Translations under genes and position numbers: made by a program
In this document: in pieces, positions 35,150-50,100 of the stretch
How positions within the stretch are numbered: position 1 is the first letter of the stretch
How the letters are laid out: every line of letters begins with the position of its first letter
Notes under the pieces: model-generated
Databases searched by the model: none
The model's input: only the letters and a program-made list of their open reading frames with translations
What the model was told of the DNA's origin: nothing
Assembly: GCA_002205965.3 (NCBI GenBank)
Contig: NADL03000696.1
Location: forward strand, 1,025,501-1,089,500
DNA: 64,000 nucleotides
From: Kappaphycus alvarezii
Taxonomy: Eukaryota; Rhodophyta; Florideophyceae; Gigartinales; Solieriaceae
Direction of reading: 5' to 3'

Positions 35150-38100
35150 ATGCGGCACACTTTATCCCCATACCGTACGAGGGAAAACTTGTTTAACATA
35201 CAAAATGCACAGTAAGTAAAAACGTTTTTGGGGGCTCGTAAATATTTACTAAAATATACACTCTGAAACCACCTAGTTACAATGAAGAGGTGTTCCATGG
35301 CTTTACCTCTACTCTGCTTCGGTTGAAGCATTCAACCAAAAGAGGAAATGTGTCAAATTGGCACTAAAATCAAATTTTCTTGAATATTGGACATCCCTTT
35401 GAGGCACAATCAAGATTACCAAAGTTTTAGTACACTTAATTACCTCTTCATTTCACTAAAAGAAGTGAACGTATGTCATCCCCGAGTCAAGAGTGCAACG
35501 CCATGATTTCTCGTCGTCTTCTCTTCCGAGGGAAAAATTATGAAATCGATAATATATTTGTTGCAGACCTCATACTTGGAAATATGGTGCTAGTGCACAG
35601 CGAGGAGGAGAACTAGAGCGATGCCTGATACTTACTGTAGTTTGACGGATATGTGTCCTTTATGTTGGACGTCAAAGGTCGCAAGCATCTATTCCAGTCT
35701 GTAATGCTCAAGTTTTTCTATTGACCCTCTACTTCTGTCAAAAATGATTAATCCTACAACTGAATAGCACTTCGAAACCTTTTGCGTATTAATCATCGAA
35801 GTGGAGGGCGAGGAAGATGGAACGCGCTTTACAGAGAGCAGGAAGAAGTAGCTCGGCTTTATTGTGGTTACAAGGGGCATATGGATAGTTGACCCATCCG
35901 AACCCACTTCTTATGCCTAGATGATTAAAACGACCTTTTCTATGCACCGAGAATCCAGCCATACAATTTCGGTGCTCCCAAAACAATTTGTTCCTACTTT
36001 TTATCTTGTACAGGAACCGGTACGAAATCTCAAACAAATTATTAAATACGGAACTCATGATTTTGGAGCTAATATGGCTATGCGCGCAATATATTTCAAC
36101 TTTATGCTTTAAATAAGCGATTCGAGTAAGTTTAAACATAATATGGGCGCATGAAACATGATTTGGATACGTAGAAATTGTCTGATGCTACACTAAATCT
36201 TACTAAAGATCTCAAAATTGAGCTGCTCAGCTATAATGTGGTAAGGCTCGACTCCTCCTTCTTCTTGGTATATTATAATTTCTCGGAGGTCAGAATTCCT
36301 AACAATGACGATCCTTCCTGCAACAGTTTACTCTTTCTAATTAAGTGAGACCCTTCCACTGGTGTTCCGGATCTTGAAACTGAAGCCTCGTTCAGAACTG
36401 GTAATGCTAGGTATCATTCTAAAAGGCCGTTTTAATGAAATTTATTGTCAATTTAAGTATTAATGACCTCTCCATGTGTTTCCTTAGCTTTGTTGTACAC
36501 GAATACGGGGAAGAGTATTTTTAAGTCAACAATTAATTGCAAACTGTAACCACTAGTTAAAGATCTATTGGCCTTGAACAGTTTCAAGTTACGCGAAGAC
36601 AGCTCCTTTTTTTTCTCTGCTTTTAATTGCACAAATATCACGTACTGTAATTTATGCAATTTGTTACACATTTTCGATTCGAGCCAAAAAGATTATGCGT
36701 CGCGCAAAGGTTGCTTTCTTTAAACTAGAACGGTATAATTCAAAACACTACGACTTCCATGTCTGATTTACTACTTTCAAACGTGATTAATAGATATTCT
36801 ACGTTTTTCGTGCAGTGTCCGTAACAAATAAGACCCAAAAACCCATTGCACTAGCCTGTATTTTTGGCCGCCATAGTGATTCCACCATTCCTGTAAGGAA
36901 AGATTTATATGATAATGCATAACCTGATCTACCCTCTCTTTGATTTTTTATACCTTCTTAAAATGATATAACTACTGCATTAGTCTACGCAGGCTGTGTC
37001 GAAATAAAAATGTTATTAAAATGCTTTAGAAATTCTTGGAAGCAAAGAGCATTTTCCGATTAGTTAATGTCATCAAAGTGTCAGCGCGAACTACTTTAGG
37101 TGAACGAACTTGCCGATATTCGGCTCCTAAACTAAAAAATGAGATTTCTGGTATTATATGGGTGCGCTCGCCACTTAAAGTCACAGAAAGTTTTCACTCG
37201 GCGCAATGTCAGTGACATAGTGACCGAAAATGTGGGCATCGCCAAGGTATAGTTCAAAAATGGACAGTGTATCTAAAAAATGAGTCATTACTGCTAAGAT
37301 ATGTTGCAGATAAATCGATGCAAAAAGAAGGAACTGCGGTCAGGCGTGCGGAACTTTTCGCGATGAATTATGTCTTCAAAGTACGATACGTTTGTGAAAT
37401 TGGGACAAATACCCCGCCTGCATCAGTAAGACTCATACCAGAGCTGTTCTATTTCATACCGCAGCCGATGAATGAGGAAGAAGTAGAAAAGTTACGCTCG
37501 TTTTCTTTCGGTTCGCTTCAGAGGGACATTAAAGCTGTACTTGTTAGAACTTCGCTCGGGTTCATAGTTCTTTATATTACTTGCGGCGTTTTGGTCACTT
37601 GTTCGCTAGGCTGGTTGGTAAAATTCGTTGGGTATCAGTTCCAGTTAGGGAAGGCGTGGTTAGCACGGAACTAAAAGTTGTAAAAATCCCAAATGAGGAC
37701 ATTTCTTTGACTTGCTCTTATTTTTGTCAAGGTTCCAGTAGCGAAGGAACATGGGGTTGAGAGGTCACTCAGTTTCAGTCACATTCACGGAAACCTTTCC
37801 GTTTGAGGTGAAAGCAGACAGCTGGGCAACGGAAATCGGATGCCTATAACGCGGAAGATCAACACGAAGAACGCCGCTTTGAGTAGGATTGGCGGCTCTT
37901 TTTGAAGTTCAAATTTGGTTGAGTCTCGTAGTCATTAATTGCATTATCCTCAAGGTAGAAATTGCATACTTTACTTGGTTTCGCACTCATAATAGCAGTA
38001 GATTCTGTATTCAACTACCAGGAGCACTGATGAAATATGGTGTAGAGATACTTGTTAATGCTTTGTACTACTCAATTCATGTGTAGGAAGCAGAACAGTT

Positions 38101-41100
38101 TGGATTCTGCCTCTTTGAAGATGCAGTTGCAAAATAGTAAAATCGACTTGTATGCATCATTGAGTCAGAATTTAAATCTCCGGACCATCTCGAGGAGAAT
38201 TTATATATTAGGAAAGTTGATCTCGTTCTTGTCTTTCTGCTTCAACAGTTCGAACTATATCGTGCTCTATTCCGTTTTGTATTCTTCTCTGCGCGCAGTT
38301 GTCGATACGTGCTCTTTAATCTTGGCTTATTAATCTTCCATACTAGTTGCTGTAGTAAGAACATGGCCGTTTAAGTACTACCTGAAGTCGTTGCCTGAAA
38401 ACCTATTCACATAATACAGTTTTTAGACTAATATGTATATCTTACGGTAGAAACCCGGTGTTGGAATTAATTGGTGACACACTTGAAAAAGTTTAGTCCA
38501 TGTTCATGTCTACTTTCAAGTTTACTTGGGCTTACTTAGTGTCTTCATAAAGTCTTTTTTCCGAAGTTGACCTGAGTTTGGTGTCCATCGCGAGTCTTCA
38601 TGCGTCTTAGTCAGTAAAAAATTGGTGTATGTCTAGCTTACTGCCTGGGATTCGTCAAAATTATGCCATCAATGGGGTAAATCATTTATTTTTACTGAGC
38701 CACTCCTGTATGTTCCAGATGACAGGGCACTTTCTGCAGTATTAATTTGTGGCCTCAATTACATTCCTTGAGTCCATTTTCCTTCTGAAGGGCGGTGAAA
38801 CTGATTACTTAAGTAATGTAATTTGAGATAGAAAACTCTGGCATCTTCTCGTTAAATGATGCCGTCTTTTTTTCCGCTCCTGCTGTGGCCGGTATTTGCA
38901 GTTCTTATGTTTTGATTTTGGCCTTAGTGCTTGCCTTGATTTCAGCTTAATTGTTTACTACGCCCTTTGATGTCAGAAAAGGAGGTAGCACCGGAGCGAA
39001 CAGTGTTGCTTTCGATTGGTATACGTTCGCTCCCTTGTATATAGATGATTCTCGCGCACTATATGCAGCCTATTTGCTAATGAGGCTGAAAATTAATAGC
39101 TGCTTGCCTGGTTACTCATCTGAATCAAAAATTCCAGTGCTTTGAGCCCATTATGGCTAGGGTGCACAGGAGTTGCCCATTGCTGTACATTATGATACAC
39201 TCTATCATATTTTTTTCTCTATAGAGTAATATGCTGCAAGTTTTTGTTTACATCACATAGCGGTCCGGCGTTTTCTCCGAATCGATCTCCAATGTGCAGT
39301 ATAATTTATATTTGAAGTACCTAAATAAAAATTGGGACCTCGATAGCCGAAAACCTTCCGCGATCTTCCACCTCCTTACGTTGCAACCGAAAGTGCATAC
39401 TCCTCACGCTTAGCGCTATTCAGTTTCCAATCCACCATCACCTCTAAACTGTTCTCTCTTCTGCGCCTCAGAACCATAGTACCCGTACTTTAGCGATTTC
39501 GCTACTGTATCTCCCCTGTCAGAACAATCCTCGCATTATCTTTTCTTTTCAAAACTCCTGCTATTTGATTTGAACAGCAGATCTAGTAACCTCGCTATTC
39601 TTTTTGTTTGTAGACAGCAAAGATAGGTCTGAATACTCACTTTATGGTATATCAAATGTTGATTGATGTATGTTACGTTCTTTGGAACCTTTCTATTCTT
39701 TGGATAAATATCACTAAGAGATCAATATCCACCGCTCGTGGATACGGGAAATAACCATCATATCTTTGCTGATATTATTTTCTTATCATTACAACATTCA
39801 AATGAACAGAGGAAGGGTTGAAGCCGATGGCTATACATTTACTCAAATTTTCGCATATATGGATACGTGAATCTGCCTTTTAGGCTAGTTATTTTACCAA
39901 TATTACATGAATTTGTAGTCTTCTTCTTCTGTTGGCAGTTTTTCCTTGCTGGAGAGCGCTTTTATAATATTACTTCTTGAAATTTATAGTGATTTCGAAA
40001 AGGACAATAGTATTTCGGTTTCGACGAAGAAATGAAATTGAATACCTTGATGACATTAACTAAGAACAAAGTTTAATAAGAAACGTTAGCACGTTAAGAT
40101 GCTAATATGGACTTAAAATACCAAAAAATGCTACATGCTTAGTATGTTATGTAGATCTTCCACAAACTATGGATGATTAAACATTTTTTATGGAAAAAGG
40201 CAAAAAGAACAACTAAAATAACACTTTACAGTTGTTTAGTTCTGTTAAATATTCTTTTGAATGCGGCTCGGCCAGATTCGAGTAGATTAGAAGGCAGATT
40301 ATTTAGCTGTGGTATTGATTGAATAAATGAAGCAGAATATGGATGAACGACAGATGTTGCCGACGATATTATGAACCGCTGCGCAGCTCACTTGAAGCAG
40401 TTTCTTTTTTTGGACCGTATGCAAAATTCTTGATTAAATGAATGAAATATTTTAGAATCTATTTTTTTCGTTATACGAAACGATAAGGGATCAGAAGAAT
40501 TTTATTGTGGATATATAGAAGAAATTAAATCGAAGGGGTGTGTCTTGAATACATTGTGTACCAAGAAAAATAACATAAACGTCCTCTGTCACTCCAAATT
40601 CATCTTAGTAGAAACTAATATTAAAGGCGATGGAAAATTTCCCTATACGTTTATATTCATAAGCTTCTGTGTATTATCTAACATTTATGTGTACGAAATG
40701 AGTAGAAAGGGAATGGGAAAATAAGCGTTTGAAAAATGTAAATGTGCTGTAAAGTTACTCAAATGGTTTGGAGTTATAAGGGGTATGTTGAGAGATGAGT
40801 ATAAGATGGACAATACGATATGAGAAATAGAAAATTCGAAAACCCAACTCGTACCTACAATTTGCTTGAAAATAAAGCTGCAAATAGTGCTACCTTGTAT
40901 AAGGGTGTAGGCATGTAATTTTTTATGATAGACAGAACATATCACTGACTCCGCCTGAGGAGAACTTATTGAAAGTTTTTTTGTCGAATTCAACAAATTT
41001 ATTCATTAAGTATGAATTTAGTGTTGCATTTTTCATGCTCCATGCAAATTGGAGCTATATATGTTTCCTACTTTCCTTCACTTGATTTTTGCCAAGCAGA

Positions 41101-44100
41101 GGCTGGACCAGCGGATGGCAGATGGAACAGAGATATACAATGAAGCTGCAGTTACGGTGGTATTTTTTGTATGAAAACTTTGGTGATATCAAATAGCACT
41201 TTAATAATCAAATCTGACGACGATATTTTGAAATTTTGACAACAAACCAAATAATTTCCCTACCAATGTTGGCAGTCCCCAGGCATTCGGAGGACATACA
41301 AATAATCTCTGACTCGAATAATTTTCATACTTGGAAAGAGCGCAATCGTTCCATAAAGTTTCTAAGCTGATACAGATAGAGTGGCTCTGTACATTTACGA
41401 AGAGCGATTTCTCGGTAAAATAAAGGATTTAAGATCCAAAAACTAGAAGCTTAATGGATCAGGCAGGGCAAAAAAATATCCAAGACGCTGAATAAGTTTT
41501 TTGTGTGTGGACTGAGCGATTAAGCACGAATAAACCTGAATTACTGCCAATAGGCTGAAGATAAATATGAAACAAAGAATAAAAGCAGTATTATTGTCAA
41601 GTATCGATTTTGCCGAATGGAAATCAATTTTGCAATAGTCTACGAAAAGAATATTCGAATCTGGATTATGTATTCCATTTCAGTAAAGGTTTTCGGGAGG
41701 TAGTAAATTTTTGTTCTCCATGTGTTCCCTCGAGAAATTCTTTATCTCAGGAAACCTTTTTACTTCCTACTTGTCTGTATTTTTTCCCAGCTCATTCCAT
41801 TCTTGTACTAACGTTATGAGGTTGGAAACGGTCCCGTAGTTACAAGTGATACCAAACCATTTACCCCTAAAATGATATTTAGGCTCCCAGGCTTCCCTTT
41901 TGATCTAATAAAGCAATATAATCACGCATTAAAATGATAAAAGTCTGTAATTTGGAACAAGATATAAAACTTTGATACGCGCAAACCATTGAAACACCTT
42001 GTAGAATTGATGTGTCCTCAACAATCGATCAAGATGGTCACTACGTAAAATTACCGTAGTCATAAAGTAATGCTAGGGACGTGATAATTACTTCGTATAG
42101 TTTCGCGAAAATATTCCAAATACACTCTATTTCTATCACATAATAAATACATTTTATCACCTTACTTACTTTGAAAAGTCTGACGGCCTTTTCCTCGTGC
42201 TTGGGATGAAGCATTCTCATAATTCATTTCTTCGTATCTTCAAAGAATGCCTCACTATATTCTATCAAAAATGATCACGTAAAATCACACCAGATTGAAG
42301 AATAGTGACAAAGATTTGATTGAATGGAATTGAGTCCATTTTTTATATTTTTCATTTGGATATTTTATGAGAACCTTGCTTTAAATGTAGATACTTTCCC
42401 ACAAAAATATTTACTACATTCAATCAAATGTATTTATTCTCATTATATGTATTCAAACTTCATCAGTCTTTGCCTTATCCGCTCGTACTGTATCTATTTA
42501 CCAATATATTTATTTAATTTATTCGATCTATAACGCCTTAAACCTATCAAGATACATATAACAGAATTAAAAACTAGTGAAGCGAGATGTACCCCTTGTA
42601 AGTATCCAATGGACACAAGAATGTAAAGATTGGTCTAATATGACTATAAACAACATTATATGGAAGGTTGTAAAACATATAGTAACGCCTTCATCCGTTT
42701 ACTTCAGAATTCCAGAAATACACGTCCAAATGGCTTTCCGATCAGAACTCATTTTTGATAGAACGTGAAAAAAGCGATTTACGGTTTCGAGAATGCTTCC
42801 TAAATACTACTATCCCCGAGCGAGAATTTTCAATTATCGTCAGCGATACTGGAAAGATTATAAAATTTATCGAGAGCGTAAACAAGACATGATCTAGAGG
42901 CTGTAACAGGATAAAAAGTGAAAAAGTGAAAACTATGTAGCCCCCTTCTATTAATTAGCTGTTAAATTACCTGTATATGGCAAAACGTCATTTTTTCAAT
43001 ACCTGTATTACTCAGAGAAGAACTCTCAACATTGAACTCCACTTAGAATTTTACAAGAAAAATGATCTTTAGTAAATATAGAAGATACCAAATTTTAATT
43101 AGTTTATACGAGAACTCCGTCACCCAGATCCTTTCGAGTATTTTTCCTCGCAGAGCCCATTGCAAAGAGCTCTTCTTATTACACAGAATCAATGCAAGGG
43201 AAGACATTGCATTAAAATTTATGGTTACTACTTGAATTTAAACTCATAGATTCAATATCTCCATGCTTTTTTGGAACTTTTATTTGTTTTTCGACACTTA
43301 ATTATGAATTATGGAATGATAAACCCAATTTTAAAGTTTAGAGTACATTCCTTACAAAGCATTGGACATAAATACACAAATTCAGGTCTTCTAATACAAA
43401 AAAAAATAGATTCACCCCCTTTTACGGGAAAATTTCTTCCTTATTCATATTTGAAGAGATGATACATATAAGTTTAGTTCTAAACACGGACGAAACTAAG
43501 GAAGAAAAGAAAATAGTTCTTAGATTATTCTGCTAAAACCGTGTTGAATGGTTTACGCCGAGCGATTTGAAACAAAGTTTCCGGAAGATGAAGGATTTAT
43601 TTCCAGAATCTATCAGCAATTTATAGTTATCCACCTATAACTCTTCAAATCCTAATCGAAATTCGAAACAAAGGTTGGTAGACTGGAAAGCTTCGACTTC
43701 ATCATACATTTTCACTAGACATGATTCATATTACACTAAGTCAGTTTCATATTTAGGGGACAAGTCAAAAATATTCAGTAGCTTTGTTATTCAAGCTTAA
43801 TGTGTCTCTTTTCCGTTCAGAAGACTGCACATGTGGTTTTATCTAGATTTTGTCTTACTCTTCCAGTCTTTTTCGCATTAATCAAACATTAGGCATTTTA
43901 ACCTAGGACTCCGTTTTAAGTGCTTGAGAAGAAGAGAAATCTGAACTTTAGGACTCGATCTAGTTAAACTCTTTCACAAGCTGCACCTAGTTGTATGAGA
44001 TATTTGCCATTTATGAATTCCTCTACATCAGGAACAGCTTACCTCGAGATAATCTGCTGCTGTATTTCTACACATTTTTATGATCGTTACCAATGAATCC

Positions 44101-47100
44101 GTCCAATATTGGGTGTTCTGTCGACTTTTTTGAGATTTCAACTATTATTAATAATGGTGGGATAAATACTAACTGTCTGAATCTGTTAATTTATATCATC
44201 TTGAGTGGAAAAATATGGACTTAGAATTACCATTTTACGTAAATTGAAGTTTGAAATGTTGTTTTAAATATCCCGTTTGGGAGGAAAATCCCTTTCGTTG
44301 ATTCCATGTGTACCTCTACCTCTAAGTGCTTTCATCATACTATCCGATATTGATAAACATGACGAGGATAATCAGCTTCTAGCTGACTTCTACTCAATCA
44401 AACCATTTTTATCAATTTTATGGCGGCAAGTTACTGTTTTAATCCTTCAATGTATGTGCGCCAACTAATTCTTAATCTTTTCGTGGCGTTTAGGAAATTT
44501 TCCCGTTTCTGTAATATAAAGTGGAGTTACAAAACGATTACTGATATTCATCCGACTTTTGTGGATATATATATGCCTAAGTCATGGGTCATATCATTTT
44601 ATTTTGGTCTTTCTATTGTTCTATGGCAAAGCTGTGGTGTATAGAGCTACTTTTTCTGCCCCCAATGCCTATTATTTTTCCTCAAAACTTCTATATACTT
44701 TTCTCTGTTGAGTATTATTATATCTATTATTATATCTATTTTTGTATCTTTTCTAATTTTTAGCCCTATCTTGTTACTTTGGTTCGATTAATATGAGTTT
44801 TTCTAATATATTACTGATAATTTGATGCCTTTCATATTTATTAGTGCATTTTCACACCATCTGTACTCGAACGAATAAGCAAGGTCTGATGATGAGCTAT
44901 GGGATTATTTCTTGGTATTTGAAGCTACGGAAGTTCTCAGATAAATATAAGAGATAAGAATATTCATCTTTACAAATGCTTAATTTCCAAAATTTTATCT
45001 TTTATTTCGTTCTCTGTTCACCTTGATGCTTAAGCACAGAATCCACCCAGACCTTGAGAGTACAAATGATACATTGTCAATTCAGGAAAATCCAGTCGAA
45101 GTGCAATCTAATTTATATCAACGCGCAGAAAACGCGTTATTCGCTCTCTTAATCCCTTGATTTTCGAAATGTTTTGTTGAGTCGAATAAATTCCAGGTTG
45201 TAAAAATATTAAAAAATCATAGCGCATTGAAATTGAATTTGAATTTTTATCCATCTTTTTTATTGTTTTCTTTTTGAAATAATCATCTCGGGATAAATTG
45301 AAATAATTCCGATCAAAACTTGTTTTAAGCTAATTCGAAATACAAAGAGATACGTATTGTCATAAAAAAGCAAAAGTGAGTCGTGTGAACCAATGCGCCA
45401 AATTTCCAGTTTCTGTTGGGCTGTTCTATTCTCTAATTTCTTCACCAAGTTAGGACATGTTTTTTCGAGGCTAGCTCACCAGCATACTCAAGTAATTAAA
45501 TGCAAACCAGGAATGTAAAAGTAATTAGGCGAATATTTTTCTGTAGGAAATTGCCTTTAACCTTGGTTTATAGCTTCAATAAACCCAAAGAAGACGTATA
45601 AAGAATTATATAAACGTATCGCAGCATCATAGATGGTAAAGAGCAAATGAAGTATCGACTAGACAGTGGCGCAACTCAGAGCGGTTCTGATTGGTTTCAG
45701 ATTCGGATCAGTATAAACTCATGCTGTCGCAGACCTTTATTTTTTCTTTGAGATAAAATGGATGTGATATTGCTCTAGGGTATAATGTATAATGATATAT
45801 TAGGACAGAGGAACAGTGAAAGGGGAACAGCCCAGAAATTTAAATGTCCTTGAACGCGAAGGGGGGCTAAATTGATGGAAAGTTACTCCTATTGCAACTA
45901 ACTTGCGGTAACTGTCTTTTTATGGCGTATAAATACCGTCCCAAATACTTTTCATGGTGACCTTATACGCACATACTACTTACCCGTTTCGACACTTTAG
46001 ATCTTTTCTGTACCTCTGAACTCTCAACCCTTATTTTCAAATGCAATACTTTTTATTTGATACAATTATTCCAGCTATACACTGTAATGCGCTTTAAACT
46101 GTCGATCGGTGAGCAGAATTCCTGGCACCAGTTTGGAAAACCTCTGGAACGCGCACAACTGTAAAAGTAATTATCCTAAAATTCCTTTCTGTAATATTTC
46201 TCTTCGATATTCTTTCATCACTCTAAAATGCCAAGAAAGCACAAATTAACTGGAACTTTTTGGAAGTCAGGAGAATAGTATAATGTACCAGCCCCTTTGT
46301 TCTATTTTTTGAAAAGTTCCTTCAAATTGGTTATATTTTCATTGGTTGATATTTTAGGAAACAATACAATCACGTGACGTGCCTCCGTTTGTTTCAAATC
46401 TGCTTCAGACGTAATTTGCATTCTTTAGATTTTTATTTAAGATTGAATGACTGTCAATATCAGACCTTTTCATTTGCACGAGTAATTTCTATTTGTGAGA
46501 ATTAAAATTCAATTGAAATTCTGATATCTGTCTATTATCTTTGAATTACATCAGATTTATCTAAATTGAAATTTTTTATTAAAAGCCTAACAGACTTCTT
46601 TACGCTTACTACAATCAGGTCTTAAAACTATAACTCGACGATCAATGGACTTAATCCTTCTGGAGGGTAGTATTCTTCCAAAAAAATCATTTACTCCGAA
46701 AGTTGACAAATTTAAATGAAATTCCTTCACAGTAGTTTTACATTCTATGTGTTTCTGGAGTACGATTTATGCAGATCAATATCTTGATGAAGAAAATAAG
46801 TTTGAAATTTTTCTGGATAAAATAAACTATTTTTCAGAACTGTATCTATTAATCTATTCAATTTATACATAATGATTCATTGCCTAAATATTCTTGAAGA
46901 GGTGTAAAATATAATTAAGACCATTTTTCAAGCCTGGTCAAGCGAAAATTTCAGCACGTCGGTTAATTATTCGCTTGACTCAGTTATTCTTTTGTAAGCC
47001 CATTTTCACTCCAAGTTCTGTCCGCTTACCAAAAATGCGTGATTTATACATTCTATTTTCCATAGTGATGATGGCGTGTTCCATCCATTAATGAAACCTC

Positions 47101-50100
47101 CCGGACATAATCATCCCTAACATGTCACAACGTAACGATATACTATGCTTAATATATGGATCACTTTAGCGGATCAAACTGCACTTCTGAAGAATTTATG
47201 AAATAAAAATATGTTAATTTATCTCAATCAGTACATTTCCCTCTCGAAACAATTGATTAATTTAGTTACATTAAATCACCCGGAAAACTTTTTGCTCAAT
47301 TCTAATCGCGCTATTGAATCCAAACTAAACTACATTAGTGGCTGATTTTTTTCATTTACAGCGGTAAAGAATTTTTGAAAGCCAACTGATAGGCTTCGGA
47401 AATTGTTAAGTATTATGCATGCGGAAAGTATGATCGAGCCCCAGAATTGCATTCCGTCCCTTAAAATATAAATATCTATATCGCCTGATAAGTCATAAAT
47501 GGTAACTTGAATCAGCGGAAAATTTTACTTTATCTTTGCATGAATTCAGAAGATTATGATGCCGTGTTTGGCTCAAAAGATTAAATTGATTCCCTGCGTC
47601 AGCAGTAAAGACAGAAATGGGTGAACTAGAGCAATAAATGTTTATTATATCTCTAAATTCATAGAAACTTTCTTTGAGATATACCAATAATAAAATTAAT
47701 AGCTTAATAATTGTACTCCTAACTGAATAAATAAGTATATTATGCCTTACAAAAATTCAGTAATTAAACTGCAATTAATTTATAAGTTAAAAATTGTAAG
47801 GAAGTATCTTTACTGACGCCTTTTACATATATGCAACTACGCCTGGAAAACACCTTAATTCCTTGCGTACTTCCTGATAGCATTTTACCCTTTCATCCAG
47901 CAGTATCCCTTGCCCTGTATCCCAGCCTATCCCAAACCATGCATCGTAGGCTGTTGTGAGGAGGCAACTTATTTAGATTTCTTTCAACGACCAATGCCCA
48001 TATTTTCAGTCGCTGAAGTGTTTTCTTCGATATTTAAAGGGTTCTGTTCGTTCTTTAAGGGAGGGGGTGGTGTTGCTCAACCAGGATATTAGCTGCTTCA
48101 GCTAAGTTGTGAAGGTAATTCAGGCTGGACCGAATATTAATAGGATGGGAAACTGTTGAAGGGGGAAATGGTGCAGTTTCTATCCATTTCCATGTGCACT
48201 TTATCCATCAAATTACAAATAAGCCGAGAATTTTAAACATTTTAAAAATATAGCGGTTTGATTGCAGTTTTTACCGCACTAAATCGTCAAAATTCTGCAA
48301 TTTCGCTCAAAAATATTGCAGAATTATCCAATGATTATTTTACAGTATTTCAATCATATTTTTCCAGTCTGGATTCATTTTGGTTTCACAATCTTTCGAT
48401 TAAAAGTAATCATATTTATTCAATTGCGAGCTATAAATTTTAATTTAAAGCTTCACTCATACATATCTGAATATTTCTGGCTAAAAATGCGTAATAGCCA
48501 TATTATATCAATAATATTTGGCAGTGTGGCATAATCATATTGGCTTAAATCACTATTGATTCCTCTATTTTAAATTATTTTGGGTTGTGGCTACCTAGAT
48601 ATTATTTAACCATATTGGTTTTTATCTCTCAATAGGGCTGGTAAAAGAACCCAGGGAAAGTTCAATCTCTCTTTCCTGTCCTTTACACCAGAAATTACCT
48701 AAAAATATACATTGAAAAGCTTCATGTCGACAATAGACTAACACTGGTTTCTTTTTCGCTTTAATTCAAGATATCAATGATTTTCATCCTCTGAAATTTA
48801 AATCTTTACAAAATGTGCCTCAAGCTACTGCAAAAGGGTACTTTCCAATACCTTTTGTTATTAACTGCAAAATGCTATCATCGACGCCACTCCTTTTGTA
48901 TATGTATTTCGCTCTCTATATTTTATTTTAATCGGCTCCACTTCTGTTTAACACAATAGAAAATGATCGGAGATCATAAAGCACTCATTTAACATCAATG
49001 ATATGAAATACTTGGTTTGATGGCTAAAAATCAAAAAATCAGCAAATGAATCCATTTTTCGGAAAAATGTTCATTCCTACAATTCAGACAAATTTTTTAA
49101 TTGAGATATGTCCTTCTCTTATAATTTAGCACCAAACCTGTGGGTACAACTGCTTCATCCGAACAGTAGAGGTAATTAGTTGTCTGTTGCGTTTACATTG
49201 GTTGCTTTCAGTAATGAACATCTTCACCTCATAGTTCTTATCTTTCAATCTCACCTCTACAATGTGGGTAACATTTCAAAAGGTATAAAATTAAAGGACA
49301 GCTCTGAACTTATTTGTAACTTTCTAAACGGTTCCCTAAACTGAGCGAAAGTTGTAATGGCGTTTATGGTGATTAAGCCGAAACTTTGGATTTCCTCTAT
49401 CATTTACGACATTTCAATCACTAGATAGAACGAAGCAGTGTTTAAATCCATTTAAACCTCTAATTTAGCTTCAGAACACGAACGCAATCTATTGGGAGCC
49501 CAAAAGCTTTTGAATTTCTCGTTACCACCGATCAATTCAGCTTAAGACTTCAAATAATTTTATTCCCGTAGATTCCCGTCAGTGGCATCATTCAAAGCCA
49601 ATCAATGCACTGGAAATAAAAAATAGTCTACATCCTGCTACATAATCATAGTTCTGATCCATAATTTTTTGCTGGGTACTTTTATGATCATGCGTGTGAT
49701 GAGTCCTGATATAGAGAGGATAAATAATTTTAAACTGTCTCATATATGTTGTTGGAAAGAATAAAAATGGACTCTAAAGGATCAAAAGCACAGGAATAGA
49801 GACCTAAAATTTACATAGAACATAATTTTAGATAAGATGTTGGAAAAATCTTCATTCCTGAAAGTTTGGAAATAATTGACATAACCAGATGCCATAGTCC
49901 TAAGAGCCGTCATTCTTCTCTCGAAGAAGACTGTATACAGATCACATCAACAAAGATGCTACCTGATGTTCAAGTCAGGTCATCTCTATACTAATTGCCT
50001 AAACCAAAAGTCGCAAACACTTTAAAGTCCCTGTTTCTCCTAGTAAAATCTTTTCTCAGATCAAGTTAAAAGCTTAAAACCGCTCATATCCTAAATATGT

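Noticed and set aside
37267-37674. 135-codon ORF with hydrophobic C-terminus in the AT-rich block
   Set aside because: No motif recognised and the region is full of random AT-rich ORFs, so it is not called as a gene.
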